Assembly: GCF_034059295.1 (NCBI RefSeq)
Contig: NZ_CP139141.1
Location: 4,757,001-4,821,000 of the forward strand
Source of the DNA: Pseudomonas sp. HR96
Lineage (GTDB): Bacteria; Pseudomonadota; Gammaproteobacteria; Pseudomonadales; Pseudomonadaceae
DNA length: 64,000 bases
Direction of reading: 5' to 3'
This document shows, one piece after another, positions 8,745-19,644 of this stretch. Below the pieces are notes generated by a model, which was given only the letters and a program-made list of their open reading frames with translations, did not search any database and was not told the DNA's origin. The position numbers and the translations under genes are program-made. Position 1 is the first letter of the stretch; every line of letters begins with the position of its first letter.

Positions 8745-9593
8745 TCAGAACACTACGGTCTTGTTGCCGTGCACCAGCACGCGGTCTTCCAGGTGGTAGC
8801 GCAAGCCGCGCGCCAGCACCATCTTCTCCACGTCGCGGCCGAACCGCACCATGTCCTCGATGCTGTCGCTATGGCTGACCCGCACCACGTCCTGCTCGAT
8901 GATGGGGCCGGCGTCCAGCTCTTCGGTGACGTAGTGGCAGGTCGCGCCGATCAGCTTGACGCCACGCAGGGAGGCCTGGTGATAGGGCTTGGCGCCAACG
9001 AACGAGGGCAGGAAACTGTGGTGGATGTTGATGACCTTCTGCGCGTAGGCCTGGCACAGCTGGGGTGGCAGGATCTGCATGTAGCGCGCCAGCACCACGA
9101 CGTCGGCACTGTGCTCGTCGACCAGGCGCGAGACTTCGGCGAACGCCGGCTGCTTGTTGGTCGGGTCCACGGGCACGTGATAGAACGGGATGCCGTGCCA
9201 TTCGACCATGCTGCGCAGGTCGTTGTGGTTGGAAATGACGCAAGGGATGTCGCAATCCAGTTCGTCGCTGTGCCAGCGGTGCAGCAGGTCGGCCAGGCAG
9301 TGCGACTCGCGGCTGGCCATCAGCACGACACGTTTCTTCTGGTCGGTGTCGGTAATGCGCCAGGCCATCGAAAACTCTTCGGCGATCGGCGCAAAAGCCT
9401 CGCGCAGCGCTTCGATACCGAAGGGCAGGGAGTCGGCGCGAATTTCGTGACGCATGAAGAACCAGCCGCTCTGGTCATCGGAGTGATGACTGGCCTCGGT
9501 AATCCAGCCGTTGTGGGATGCCAGGAAATGACTGACCTTGGCGACGATGCCGACGCGGTCCGGGCAGGCGATCACCAGCCGAAAAGTGCGCAT
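8745..9593 (-). CDS. purU: Formyltetrahydrofolate deformylase
   Basis: The 282-residue product hydrolyses 10-formyl-tetrahydrofolate to formate and tetrahydrofolate, balancing one-carbon pools and supplying formate. It has an N-terminal ACT domain (residues 1 to about 80, FRLVIACPDRVG) and a C-terminal formyltransferase-fold hydrolase domain. The active-site segments are INIHHSFLPSFVG (Asn/His) and TEELDAGPIIEQD (catalytic Asp). ATG 9593 is preferred to the in-frame GTG at 9608, because that GTGGAG sequence itself supplies the Shine-Dalgarno. Length and domain order match PurU. Confidence 0.95.
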   Translation of the reverse strand: MRTFRLVIACPDRVGIVAKVSHFLASHNGWITEASHHSDDQSGWFFMRHEIRADSLPFGIEALREAFAPIAEEFSMAWRITDTDQKKRVVLMASRESHCLADLLHRWHSDELDCDIPCVISNHNDLRSMVEWHGIPFYHVPVDPTNKQPAFAEVSRLVDEHSADVVVLARYMQILPPQLCQAYAQKVINIHHSFLPSFVGAKPYHQASLRGVKLIGATCHYVTEELDAGPIIEQDVVRVSHSDSIEDMVRFGRDVEKMVLARGLRYHLEDRVLVHGNKTVVF

Positions 9594-9785
9594 GAGGGAA
9601 AACTCCACTACTTCATAAAGGCGGCCATTCTAGGGGCTTGGGCAAATGGAGTCGAGCAAAGCCCCATGTCGCGCATCGGCTCGGCTGCGGCGCGCGTGCC
9701 CACATATATTCGTATCTCGCTGCGCAGGGGGCTGTCGGACAATTAAGAAATTAACTTCATTTCACTCGCTGACTCTTTTTTAATG

Positions 9786-9814
9786 TTTACTTGAACAATC
9801 ACTGTGCCTATTAT
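9786..9814 (+). promoter_or_regulatory. Predicted sigma-70 promoter of turA
   Basis: TTTACT at 9786-9791 and TATTAT at 9809-9814 are separated by exactly 17 bp, 41 bp before the turA start. The surrounding 60 bp are unusually A+T-rich for this genome. That fits the autoregulatory binding preference of MvaT/H-NS-type proteins. The promoter assignment is by inspection only. Confidence 0.5.
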
Positions 9815-9854
9815 TGCCCCCACTGTTCCCAGCATCACACCAAGGTAGTCCCTC

Positions 9855-10235
9855 ATGTCCCTGATCAACGAATACCGCGCCACCGAAGAAGCCATCAAAG
9901 AACTGCAGGCGCGCCTGAAAAACCTGTCGCAAGACGACAAACTGCAAACCGAACTGGAATTCGAAGGCAAACTGCGCACCTTGATGGGCGAATACCAGAA
10001 GTCGCTGCGCGATATCATCTCGCTGCTGGATCCAGAATCCAGAACCGCCAAGGCGCCACGTGGCACCCCGGCCAAAGTGCCAGGCACCAAGCGCGCACGT
10101 AAAGTCAAACAGTACAAGAACCCGCACAACGGCGAAATCATCGAAACCAAAGGTGGCAACCACAAGACGCTGAAAGAGTGGAAAGCCAAGTGGGGCGGTG
10201 ATGTGGTGGAAAGCTGGGCGGCATTCCTGGGTTAA
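9855..10235 (+). CDS. turA: MvaT-family H-NS-like xenogeneic silencer TurA
   Basis: A 126-residue nucleoid-associated regulator. Residues 1-60 form the heptad-rich coiled coil used for dimer and oligomer formation (MSLINEYRATEEAIKELQ). A basic linker follows (GTKRARKVKQYKNP), then the C-terminal DNA-binding region with the MvaT-type ETKGGNHKTLKEWK segment. Such proteins silence A+T-rich DNA in pseudomonads. Its position beside purU, as in P. putida, supports TurA over the paralogues TurB-TurE. It is monocistronic, with its own promoter and a strong terminator. Confidence 0.9.
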   Translation: MSLINEYRATEEAIKELQARLKNLSQDDKLQTELEFEGKLRTLMGEYQKSLRDIISLLDPESRTAKAPRGTPAKVPGTKRARKVKQYKNPHNGEIIETKGGNHKTLKEWKAKWGGDVVESWAAFLG

Positions 10236-10282
10236 GTCATAACCCGCTGACAGCGCCGCGTTCACCGGCAAGTTGCACAAGA

Positions 10283-10308
10283 ACGCCAGCATTCGCTGGC
10301 GTTTTTTA
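10283..10308 (+). terminator. Rho-independent terminator of turA
   Basis: ACGCCAGC (10283-10290), loop ATTC, GCTGGCGT (10295-10302), followed by a run of T. It sits 47 bp after the turA stop and just before the convergent sbcB stop. Confidence 0.9.
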
Positions 10309-10320
10309 TTGCTGAATATT

Positions 10321-11769
10321 TCAGTTATGCATCCGTGGCGAAACTTGCAGGCGTACTGCCAACGCCTGTACATAAGCCTGCCATTGTTCGAGTACCTGCA
10401 ACTGCGCCTGGCTGGCAGTCAGCCGGGCCTGGCTCAGGGCCTCGGCAAAACCGTCCAGGGTATTCGGTGCGCCGAATTGCGGGTCGCTCAGGCGCTGCTG
10501 GCAGAACCCCTGCCAGCGCTGGCGCTCCCCTTCGCTCAATGTATCGGGGAAGTTACGTGCGCGGTAACGGAACAGCAGCTCGGGCAACCGGGGGTCGTCG
10601 AACATCCATTGTTCGGCAGCCAACTGCTGCGGCTCGCACAGCCGAACTTGTTCACAGAGGCGCCGATCCCGGTCGCCGATAAATCCGTCATACAGCTGCT
10701 GTTCGGGGTCTGCGGTCTCGCTGAAGTCTTCGCTGGCATAGATAGTTGCCAGCTTGTCCTGCCACTGCGCGCAGCCCTCCTGCAATTGGCGGGCGCGGGC
10801 CAGGCAACTGTCCAGATCCAGGCCCAGACGCTGACAATCTTCGTCGCGCAGGACCTTGAGCGGAGCGACCACGGGACTTCGATTCACGTGAATCAATTTC
10901 AACGGTACCGGCAGCTGATCGGCGGCGGCCTCGTCGCGCCGTCGATAGAGATCGGCCCGCAGCACTTGCGCGCTGTCGGTACACAGTCGTGCCGGATCGT
11001 GATGCAGGTCACAGACAATCAGCGCGTTGCGATTGCGCGGGTGCCACGCCAGCGGCAATACCACACCGATAAAGTTGCGCGCCGCTGAAAAACGCCCCGA
11101 TACATGAAGCATGGGCTCAAGCAGGCGTATTTGCTCCATGACCTGATGCTTGCCACGCAGTTTAAACAACCAGTCATACAATCGTGGTTGCTGTTGTTTG
11201 ACTAAACGTGCAAGGCCGATAGTTGCGCGAACATCCGACAGCGCATCATGGGCATGACCGTGGTCAATGCCGTTGGCCGCCGTGAGAAGTTCCAGGCGCA
11301 TGCTCACGCGCCCGTCCACTTGTGGCCAGTGGATGCCGTCGGGGCGCAGGGCATAGGCGGCTCGCACCACGTCGATGAGGTCCCAGCGGCTGTTGCCCCC
11401 CTGCCATTCACGGGCATAGGGGTCGAAAAAATTTCGATACAGGCTGTAACGAGTGACCTCGTCATCGAAGCGCAAGGTGTTGTAGCCGGCGCCGCAGGTG
11501 CCAGGCGCGCTGAGCTGGGCATGTACGCGGGTCATGAAGTCGGCCTCGGCCAGGCCTTTTTGTGCCAGTACCTGGGGAGTGATGCCGGTGATCATGCAGG
11601 CCATGGGGTGAGGCAGAATGTCGTCGCTGGGCTGACAGTACAGGTTGATCGGCGCGTCGATCTCGTTGAGGTCGGCGTCGGTGCGCAACCCGGCCACCTG
11701 CAGCGCGCGGTCGTTGCGGGGGTTGATGCCGGTGGTTTCGTAGTCGTACCAGAAGATGCTCGAGCTCAC
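10321..11769 (-). CDS. sbcB: Exodeoxyribonuclease I
   Basis: This 482-residue enzyme degrades single-stranded DNA 3' to 5' and acts in recombination and mismatch repair. The DnaQ-fold Exo I motif is WYDYETTGINP, with the catalytic acidic residues D9 and E11. HDALSDVRATIGLA near residue 180 carries the Exo III His and Asp. The SH3-like and helical regions typical of SbcB fill the C-terminal 280 residues. The start is GTG at 11769, placing SSSIFWYDYETTG at the usual distance from the N-terminus. It is convergent with turA. Confidence 0.95.
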   Translation of the reverse strand: MSSSIFWYDYETTGINPRNDRALQVAGLRTDADLNEIDAPINLYCQPSDDILPHPMACMITGITPQVLAQKGLAEADFMTRVHAQLSAPGTCGAGYNTLRFDDEVTRYSLYRNFFDPYAREWQGGNSRWDLIDVVRAAYALRPDGIHWPQVDGRVSMRLELLTAANGIDHGHAHDALSDVRATIGLARLVKQQQPRLYDWLFKLRGKHQVMEQIRLLEPMLHVSGRFSAARNFIGVVLPLAWHPRNRNALIVCDLHHDPARLCTDSAQVLRADLYRRRDEAAADQLPVPLKLIHVNRSPVVAPLKVLRDEDCQRLGLDLDSCLARARQLQEGCAQWQDKLATIYASEDFSETADPEQQLYDGFIGDRDRRLCEQVRLCEPQQLAAEQWMFDDPRLPELLFRYRARNFPDTLSEGERQRWQGFCQQRLSDPQFGAPNTLDGFAEALSQARLTASQAQLQVLEQWQAYVQALAVRLQVSPRMHN

Positions 11770-11880
11770 GGGCGGGTCCTGTTCAATAGTCCGAGCAGTC
11801 TACCCGAGGGCCGACGCTGGTTGCATGCCGGGCTGCGGCTGGCTAGCATCACGCTTTGCTGTCTCTCTAGCGGGCGCCCC

Positions 11881-12606
11881 ATGCCACACTCTCCAGCCTA
11901 TGCAAGGAATGCAGCGCTGCCTCGGCCCGTGGACACGCGCTACGCCCTGGAAACCCCGGAAGGCATCGAACTGACGCTGACCCCGGCCGGCCCCCTGCCG
12001 CGCGCCCTGGCCTACGCGGTCGACCTGGGCCTGCGCGGCGCGCTGCTGGGCGGCCTGTTTGCGCTGCTGGGTGGCCTGGGCGGCGTCGGTATCGGCCTCG
12101 GTGCCTTGCTGCTGTTTCTGGTCGACTGGTGGTACATGGTGCTGTTCGAGGTCCTGCATCAGGGCCGCACACCTGGCAAACAGCTGCTGGGCCTGCGCGT
12201 GGTGCACGATGACGCGACGCCGGTGGGCTGGAGCGCCTCGTTGCTGCGCAACCTGCTGCGCTGCGTTGACATGCTGCCCGCCGCCTACGCCCTGGGTCTG
12301 TTCTGCAGCCTGCAGCATGCGCAATTCAAGCGCCTGGGCGACCTGGCGGCCGGCACGCTGGTGATCTACACCGAGCGCCCGCCCCCCCTCGCCAGCCTGC
12401 CAGTGGTCGAGCCACAGGCGGCGCCGTGGCCGCTGTCGGTGGCCGAGCAGCAGGCCATCGTCCACCTGGCCGAACGCCACGCCCAGCTGCCCGCTCACCG
12501 CAGCCGCGAACTGGCCGCGCTGCTGGCCCCGGCCCTCCAGGTACCCGGCGACCAGGCGCTGGCCCGGGTGTACGCGATCGCCCGCAGCCTGCAGGCCGGG
12601 CCATGA
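11881..12606 (+). CDS. RDD-family membrane protein
   Basis: A 241-residue protein and the first gene of a six-gene overlapping operon. The RDD domain covers about residues 35-160, with the Arg and Asp of helix one in RALAYAVDLGLRG, GRTPGKQLLGLRVV between helices, and LGDLAAGTLVIY at the end. A cytoplasmic helical tail of about 75 residues follows. ATG 11881 is chosen because the frame upstream runs antisense to sbcB. The stop overlaps the next start by 4 bases (ATGA). RDD proteins are membrane proteins of mostly unknown role, some linked to ion transport. Here the context is a MoxR system. Confidence 0.85.
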   Translation: MPHSPAYARNAALPRPVDTRYALETPEGIELTLTPAGPLPRALAYAVDLGLRGALLGGLFALLGGLGGVGIGLGALLLFLVDWWYMVLFEVLHQGRTPGKQLLGLRVVHDDATPVGWSASLLRNLLRCVDMLPAAYALGLFCSLQHAQFKRLGDLAAGTLVIYTERPPPLASLPVVEPQAAPWPLSVAEQQAIVHLAERHAQLPAHRSRELAALLAPALQVPGDQALARVYAIARSLQAGP

Positions 12607-13583
12607 AGCAGCAGCCCTTCGAGCAACTGCATCAAGCCGAATGGCAGGCGCTGGAGCAACTGCTCGACCAACTGGAGGGCAACCGCGCAAGTCCCGCCGC
12701 CTGTGAAGATTTCAGCCGCCGCTACCGGCGCCTGTGCCACCAGCTGGCACTGGCCACCGAGCGAGGCTACAGCCAGGCGCGGATCGAGGCTCTGCAGCAA
12801 CTGGCGATGCGTGGCCATCAGCAGCTGTACCGGCACCGCAGCCAGGTCGCCGCGAGCATCGCCGGCTTTCTTGCCGCCGGCCTGCCTGGCAGCGTACGCA
12901 GCCAGTGGCGCTGGGTGGCGGCCGCAGCCGCCGTGCTGGCGACCAGCCTGCTGCTGACGCTGGCCCTGGTGCTGGCCTTTCCCGACCTCATCTACGCCAT
13001 CGTCAACCCGCAACAGGTGCAACAGATGGAAGCCATGTACGACCCGGGCGCAGCGCGCTTCGGGCCGGCGGCCGAGCACCTGAGCAGCAGTGCCCTGATG
13101 ATGTTCGGCTACTACGTGATGCATAACGTCGGCATCGCCTTTCAGGTGTTCGCCAGCGGCCTGCTGCTGGGGGTCGGCAGCCTGTACATGTTGCTCGGCA
13201 ACGGCCTGTCCATCGGCGCTGTAGCCGGTCATCTGAGCCAGATTGGCTTCGGCCGGACTTTCTGGCCATTCGTCATCGGCCACGGCGCGTTCGAGCTGAC
13301 CGGCATTGTCCTCGCCGGGGCCGCCGGCCTGCGCCTGGGCGGGGCGCTGATCGCTCCGGGCGCCTGCAGCCGCAGCCAGGCCCTGCGCCACAGCGCGCCG
13401 TTGGCCCTGCAGCTGGTCTACGGCGCCCTGCTGCTGTTGCTGGTCGCCGCCTTCGTCGAGGCGTTCTGGTCCTCGCGCAGTGATCTGCCGAACGCTGTGA
13501 AATACGGCGTCGGCGCGCTGTTCTGGGCGCTGGTCACAGGCTACCTCGCACTGGCCGGCCGAGGCACCCATGCGCGTGACTGA
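12603..13583 (+). CDS. Stage II sporulation protein M-like (SpoIIM/DUF95) membrane protein
   Basis: A 326-residue protein in a non-sporulating organism, of the SpoIIM/DUF95 family. The N-terminal 95 residues are helical and cytoplasmic, followed by about six hydrophobic helices from residue 105. FGYYVMHNVGIAFQVFASGLL and IGHGAFELTGIVLAGAAGL are the conserved membrane stretches. ATG 12603 overlaps the RDD stop, and the 3' end overlaps the DUF4129 gene by 14 bases. The family's biochemical activity is unknown. In bacteria lacking sporulation it recurs beside MoxR/DUF58 genes, as here. Confidence 0.83.
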   Translation: MKQQPFEQLHQAEWQALEQLLDQLEGNRASPAACEDFSRRYRRLCHQLALATERGYSQARIEALQQLAMRGHQQLYRHRSQVAASIAGFLAAGLPGSVRSQWRWVAAAAAVLATSLLLTLALVLAFPDLIYAIVNPQQVQQMEAMYDPGAARFGPAAEHLSSSALMMFGYYVMHNVGIAFQVFASGLLLGVGSLYMLLGNGLSIGAVAGHLSQIGFGRTFWPFVIGHGAFELTGIVLAGAAGLRLGGALIAPGACSRSQALRHSAPLALQLVYGALLLLLVAAFVEAFWSSRSDLPNAVKYGVGALFWALVTGYLALAGRGTHARD

Positions 13584-15075
13584 CACCGCCGCCGTGCTGC
13601 GGCCCCGTTCGCCCTGGCAAGCCATCGACCTGGGCCTGCTGCTGGCCGGCCGCCATCGGCGTGTGCTGATACTCAGCTGGGCCTGCCTGACCATGCCGGT
13701 GCTGGCGGTGCTGAGCTGGGTGTTGCGCGACCACCCCAATGCCGTGTTGTTGGTGCTCTGGTGGCTCAAGCCGGCGTTCGAACGCCTGCCCCTGGATATT
13801 CTCGCCCAGGCCTGGCAGGGCACTGCGCCCAGCCTGGGCCAGGCGCTGCGACGCTATCCGCAGCTGCTCAAGACGCAACTGTGGCCAGCGCTGACGGTGC
13901 GCCGCCTGAGCCTGAGTCGCAGCCTGACCCTGCCGGTGAGCCAGCTGGAAGGCCTCGACGGCCCCGCCCGGCAACGCCGCATCACCCTGCTGCGCAAGGA
14001 CAACCGCGGCGCCGCGCGCTGGCTGACGCTGCTGTTCGCGCACATCGAATACGTCTTTGGCCTGGCCTTGGTCGTGGTGCTGTACGCCCTGCAGCCCGAC
14101 CCGTTCGACAGCCAATGGCACCTGGGTGAACAGTTGGGCTTGAGCGCCAGCCTCAGGGCCGCCTGGCCGGCCCATCTGAGCAACCTGATCTACGCCCTGG
14201 TGCTGACCGTCACCGAGCCGCTGTACGTTGCCGCAGGCTTTGGCCTGTACCTGAACCGGCGCAGCCAGCTCGAGGCCTGGGACATCGAACAGGTGCTGCG
14301 GCGCCTGGCCGCGCGCCTGGGCAGCGCCATCGGCGCGGTACTGATGGCCGTACTGCTGGCCTGGCCGAGCGCCCCGAGCCTGGCTGCGCCGCCGCCCGAC
14401 AGCCCGCGCCTGCTGAACCAGAAACTCAGCAGCGACGCCGCACGCAGCGCCCTGCAGGCCATCGAGCAGCAGCCGCCCTTCCATAACCTGGAAAACCAGC
14501 GGCATTGGCGCTGGGTGCATGGCGATGGCGAGCCTGCCAGCGAAGTGCCGCTGCCGGCGAGCGTGCCGCGCTTCGAGGGCCTGGCACGCCTACTCGAATC
14601 CCTGCTCTGGGTTCTGCTGCTCGCCGCCGTCGTGCTGCTGGGCTGGCGTTATCGGCACTGGCTGGCGCTGTTCGCCCGACCGGCCCCGACGCCGCCCGCC
14701 CACCCCGAGCCACCGCAGGTGGTGGCCGGCATCGCCCTGCAGGCACAGGCACTGCCCGCCGACATTGCTGGCAGCGCCGAACGGCTGTGGCCCGAACAGC
14801 CCCGCGAGGCCCTGAGCCTGCTCTATCGCGCCCTGCTCCTGCGCCTGTTGCAGGATTACCAGTTGCCGCTCAAGGCGGCAGACACCGAAAGCCAGGTGCT
14901 GGCACGCATCGAACAGCTCGGCCAGCCGCCGCTGTTCGCCTTCGGCCAGGCGTTGACCGAGCACTGGCAGAATCTGGCCTACGGTCATCGCCTGCCACCC
15001 GAGGCCGCCGGCGCCGCACTGTGTGCCCACTGGCGGGCGCTGTTCGACGGCCCCCGCGCGGAGCCGGCGCCATGA
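13570..15075 (+). CDS. DUF4129-containing membrane protein
   Basis: A 501-residue membrane protein. It has hydrophobic segments at about 25-60, 150-180, 195-230 and 250-275, then a long periplasmic-type region, a further helix near 345-362 (LLWVLLLAAVVLLGW), and a soluble C-terminal DUF4129 domain. That domain includes ALSLLYRALLLRLL and DTESQVLARI. It begins within the SpoIIM-like gene and overlaps the next gene by 4 bases (ATGA). DUF4129 proteins are frequent partners of MoxR ATPases and transglutaminase-like proteins, but no activity is known. Confidence 0.8.
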   Translation: MRVTDTAAVLRPRSPWQAIDLGLLLAGRHRRVLILSWACLTMPVLAVLSWVLRDHPNAVLLVLWWLKPAFERLPLDILAQAWQGTAPSLGQALRRYPQLLKTQLWPALTVRRLSLSRSLTLPVSQLEGLDGPARQRRITLLRKDNRGAARWLTLLFAHIEYVFGLALVVVLYALQPDPFDSQWHLGEQLGLSASLRAAWPAHLSNLIYALVLTVTEPLYVAAGFGLYLNRRSQLEAWDIEQVLRRLAARLGSAIGAVLMAVLLAWPSAPSLAAPPPDSPRLLNQKLSSDAARSALQAIEQQPPFHNLENQRHWRWVHGDGEPASEVPLPASVPRFEGLARLLESLLWVLLLAAVVLLGWRYRHWLALFARPAPTPPAHPEPPQVVAGIALQAQALPADIAGSAERLWPEQPREALSLLYRALLLRLLQDYQLPLKAADTESQVLARIEQLGQPPLFAFGQALTEHWQNLAYGHRLPPEAAGAALCAHWRALFDGPRAEPAP

Positions 15076-16228
15076 GCCGACGCCGCACCTGGCTGTGGCT
15101 GGCAGTCGCCGCCGTGCTCGCGCTGGTGGTCGGCAGCGGCGCGCTCGGGCGGCTGGAGTCGTATCGCCAATGGGTCGACCTGGGCCCCAGCGCCGAGGCA
15201 CGCGGCGATGACTACCTGGCCGCGCAGCTGTTCCTGCGCCAGCAGGGCGTGACGGTACAGCGCGCCCCGGGCCTGGAGGTGCTCGACCAGCTCGACCCGC
15301 GCGGTGCCAGCCTGCTGCTGCTCGGCGAGCGCCAGCGCATGTCGCCGAACCAGGCCGACCGGCTGCTGCGCTGGGTACGCGCGGGCGGGCGCCTGCTGTT
15401 CGTCGCCCAGGCCCTGTGGGATCAGGACAAGGCCATGAGTGGCGACCTGCTGCTCGATCGTCTGCAACTGCACCAGTTGCAGACCCGCGACCTGCCTCGG
15501 CTGTCGCCCGGCGACCGGATTCAATACCCTGAACTGACTCGTCTATATCTGGAAAACGAGAAGGCCCCGGCCTATTTCAGCTTCGACCCCGCCTGGCACC
15601 TCGAGGACCCGATGAACAAGGTCTCGGCCTGGGCCAACAACGCCACCGCCACGCACCTGATGCAGCTGCGCTGGGGCGACGGCCTGATCACCGTGGTCAC
15701 CGACGCCGACCTGTGGCGCAACGCGGCGATCGGCCAGTACGACAACGCCTGGCTGCTCTGGTACCTGACCCAGGACAGCCAAGTGGCCCTGGTCGGCGAC
15801 GCCCAGCACGACAGCCTGACCACCTTGCTCTGGCGCTATTTCCCGCAGGCGTTGCTGGCCCTGCTGGCGTTGCTGCTGCTCGGCGGCTGGCATTTCGCCT
15901 TGCGCCAGGGGCCCGTCCAGACCCCGCCCCCGCCCGCACGCCGGCGACTGCGCGAGCACCTCGATGCCAGCGCCAGCTTCCTGCTGCGCCGCGCCGGCCA
16001 TGCCAGCCTGCTGCGCGCCCTGCAACGCGACATCCTGCGCCGCGCCCGGCGCCGCCACCCGGGCTTCGAACGCCTGCCGGTAGCCGAGCAATGGCAGGTC
16101 CTGGCCCGGCTCAGCCGCCAACCCACCGCTGCCATCGCCGACGCCCTGCGCCCCCGCCCCCGCCAACGCCTGCAAGCGGCAGAGTTCTGTCGTCAGGTTG
16201 CCCACTTGCAAATCATCAGGAACGCCCT

Positions 16229-16232
<4 letters not shown>
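15072..16232 (+). CDS. DUF4350-containing membrane-anchored protein
   Basis: A 386-residue protein with a TM helix at about 7-25 and another near 257-275, flanking a periplasmic DUF4350 domain. That domain is a glutamine-amidotransferase-like Rossmann fold, with LLLLGERQRMSPNQADRLLRWVRAGGRLLFVA matching its core; the catalytic Cys is not evident. The C-terminal 110 residues are cytoplasmic and basic. It overlaps the DUF4129 gene (ATGA) and is overlapped by moxR (ATGA). No enzymatic role is established. The membrane-domain arrangement suggests a structural or sensor part of the MoxR assembly, which is inference. Confidence 0.78.
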
Positions 16233-17337
<1,105 letters not shown>

Positions 17338-17341
<4 letters not shown>

Positions 17342-18669
17342 AACCGACTCGTCTGCTGCTGGGCTGGGTCGCCGCGCTGCTGGCGCTGAGCATACTGCTG
17401 GGGGCCCTGCGCGCCCTCGAGTTCGCCGTGCCGGGCAGCGCTTCGGCGGTGGTCTGGGGCTTGCTGCTGGCCACCTTGGTGGTGAGCGTCATCGATGCTC
17501 TGGGGCTGCTGCGCAAGCCCGCCGTGCGGGTGCGTCGACAACTGCCCGGCAGCCTGCTGCTCGGGCGCTGGGCCGAGGTGCAACTGTGGGTCGAACACGA
17601 TCAAGGCTGGCCGCTGGCGCTCAGCCTGCACGACCATCCGCCTGCCGGCCTCGACACCCGGCAGTTGCCGGTCGATTGCCTGCTGCCACCCGCCACCGCG
17701 ACCTCCCTGAGTTACGGTGTGCGGGCCACGCAACGTGGGACCTTGCAGTTCGCCCGCTGCGAAGTGCAGCTGGCCAGCCGCCTGGGCCTGTGGCGACTGC
17801 GCCGCTACCTGGAATGTGCAGATACGCTGCGGGTCTATCCCGATTTCCGGCGCCTGACCGGCGGTGGCCTGCTGGCGCCCGAGCAATGGCTCGGCCAGCT
17901 CGGCATCAGCCAGCGCCCACGGCGCGGCCAGGGCCTGGAATTTCACCAGCTGCGCGAGTTTCGCGAAGGCGACAGTCTGCGCCAGATCGACTGGAAGGCC
18001 ACCGCGCGGCAGCGCACGCCGATTGCCCGGGAATATCAGGATGAGCGCGATCAGCAGATCATTTTCATGCTCGACTGCGGTCGGCGCATGCGCAGCCAGG
18101 ACGGCGAGTTGGGGCACTTCGAGCACGCGCTCAATGCCTGCCTGCTGCTCAGCCAGGTGGCCCTGCGCCAGGGCGACGCCGTAGGGCTGCTGACCTTTGC
18201 CGGCGACAGGCCGCTGTACCTGGCACCGCGCAAGGGTCAGGGCCAGCTCAATCGGCTGCTCAACAGCGTCCACGACCTGCAGGCCGGTCACCGCCCGGCC
18301 GATTTCGCCGCCGCCAGCGACGCCCTGCTCGCCCGCCAGTCGCGTCGGGCGCTGGTGATCTGGATCAGCAATCTGGGCGACGAGGAACCCGACGACCTGC
18401 TGCGGGCCCTCAAGCGTCTGACCCGCCAGCACCGGGTGCTGGTCGCCAGCCTGCGCGAGGAGCTGCTCGACCAGCTGCGCCTGACGCCGGTCAGCGACTT
18501 TCAACAGGCCCTGAGCTACTGCGGCGCCGTGGGCTACCTGAACGACCGCGAGCAACTGCACGAACGCCTGAGCGCCCACGGCATGGCCGTGCTCGACGCC
18601 AGGCCGGCGCAGCTGGGTGCGCAGTTGATCAGTCGGTATCTGGGGTGGAAGAAGGCAGGAACACTGTAA
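17338..18669 (+). CDS. DUF58-containing (vWA-like) membrane protein
   Basis: A 443-residue protein starting at GTG 17338, which shares bases with the moxR stop. Two N-terminal TM helices (about 5-22 and 33-55) precede a soluble region. The DUF58 signature is FREGDSLRQIDWKATARQR near residues 207-225, followed by the degenerate MIDAS-like strand FMLDCGRRM. DUF58 proteins are the usual partners of MoxR ATPases and resemble von Willebrand factor A domains. It is the last gene of the RDD-to-DUF58 operon; a G+C-rich hairpin follows. Confidence 0.9.
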
Positions 18670-18671
18670 TC

Positions 18672-18697
18672 GGCCGCCCTCGCGAGCGTGGGCGGCC
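18672..18697. terminator. G+C-rich hairpin after the MoxR operon
   Basis: GGCCGCCC (18672-18679) pairs with GGGCGGCC (18690-18697) across a 10-base loop. It lies between the convergent DUF58 and PilZ stop codons. No T-run follows, so termination is a weak inference. Confidence 0.4.
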
Positions 18698-18733
18698 AGG
18701 TGTGGTCAGGGGTGGTCAGGAAACAGTGGTTCT

Positions 18734-19093
18734 TCAGGCCGAGGCGCTCAGCTGGCTGAAGGTAAAATAGCTGCGCAAGGCCTCGACCAGCTCGGCATAC
18801 ACCGCGCACGACTGCGTCAACTCGAACCCCGAATCATAATTGCCCGGCGTTTCGTCTTCGCGCGACCACATGCAATTGGCGGTGATGTTGAGCAGTTGCG
18901 GGCCACCGCTGGCGGTCGGGATTTTCAATTGCAGCTCGAAATCGGCACCGACCAGCATGGGCAACTGGCTGATCAACATCAGGCCGTGTTCCGACACGTT
19001 GCCCAGATAGCCGATCGGTTGCCCGGTGTGCCGGTTGAACACTTGCAGATAGTACGGTAGCTGGTGACGTTCGATACGACGCTCGATATACAT
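18734..19093 (-). CDS. PilZ-domain c-di-GMP-binding protein
   Basis: A single-domain PilZ protein of about 119 residues. Both c-di-GMP binding motifs are present: R5-x3-R9 (RRIER) and N32-x-S34-x2-G37 (NVSEHG). It should therefore bind the messenger rather than be a degenerate PilZ. There is no other domain and no membrane segment, so it likely acts as a diffusible adaptor. ATG 19093 is preferred; a TTG at 19108 would add five residues, and neither has a clear ribosome site. Window context includes a diguanylate cyclase and BifA. The regulated target is unknown. Confidence 0.85.
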   Translation of the reverse strand: MYIERRIERHQLPYYLQVFNRHTGQPIGYLGNVSEHGLMLISQLPMLVGADFELQLKIPTASGGPQLLNITANCMWSREDETPGNYDSGFELTQSCAVYAELVEALRSYFTFSQLSASA

Positions 19094-19266
19094 GGGGGTG
19101 TACCACAATCAAATGACCATGGAGCATGGTCGTACTAAAGCGTGCCGGCACGAATCGAGTCGCGTGGACTCAAAGGGCCATCATTGGAAAAGCTTAGCCT
19201 ACCACCGTCAAACGTCCACAAGGCTGTCATGAAACTTGTGATCTTGAAAAAACTGGAAATACTATT

Positions 19267-19644
19267 TCAGCGCGGCGCCGGGAAGGTCTGCGCCGGCGCG
19301 CCTTCGTGGATGTGCCCGCCCTGCTGCAGCGTGTCGAGGCGCGCACGGGCCCTGTAGGCGTATTCGCTATAAGGATACTGGGTGATGATGAACGAATAGG
19401 TCTGCGCCGCGTCGACGAACAACTGCTGGCGTTCCAGGCACTGGCCGCGCAGCAGACTCACCTCCGGCAACACGTAAGGCCGCGTGCGGCTCTCGCGCTC
19501 GACCTGGGACAGGCGCAGCATTACCGTCTCGCAATCGCCCTTGTCATAGGCGCGATAGGCGTCGTTGAGGTGGCTGTTCATGTACCAGCGGGTGCACCCG
19601 GTCAGACTGGTGGCCACCAGGGCCGCTATGATCAAGATACGCAT
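19267..19644 (-). CDS. Small TPR-like lipoprotein
   Basis: A 125-residue lipoprotein. The signal sequence MRILIIAALVATSLTGC has a lipobox LTGC with the lipidated cysteine at residue 17. Residues after it (Thr, Arg) do not match the Asp+2 inner-membrane retention signal, suggesting outer-membrane sorting. The mature part contains two tetratricopeptide-like helices (YRAYDKGDCETVMLRLSQVE and QLFVDAAQTYSFIITQYPYSEYAYRA). It is divergent from pykA. I cannot assign a specific role; a periplasmic scaffold for protein contacts is plausible from the TPR-like pattern. Confidence 0.78.
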   Translation of the reverse strand: MRILIIAALVATSLTGCTRWYMNSHLNDAYRAYDKGDCETVMLRLSQVERESRTRPYVLPEVSLLRGQCLERQQLFVDAAQTYSFIITQYPYSEYAYRARARLDTLQQGGHIHEGAPAQTFPAPR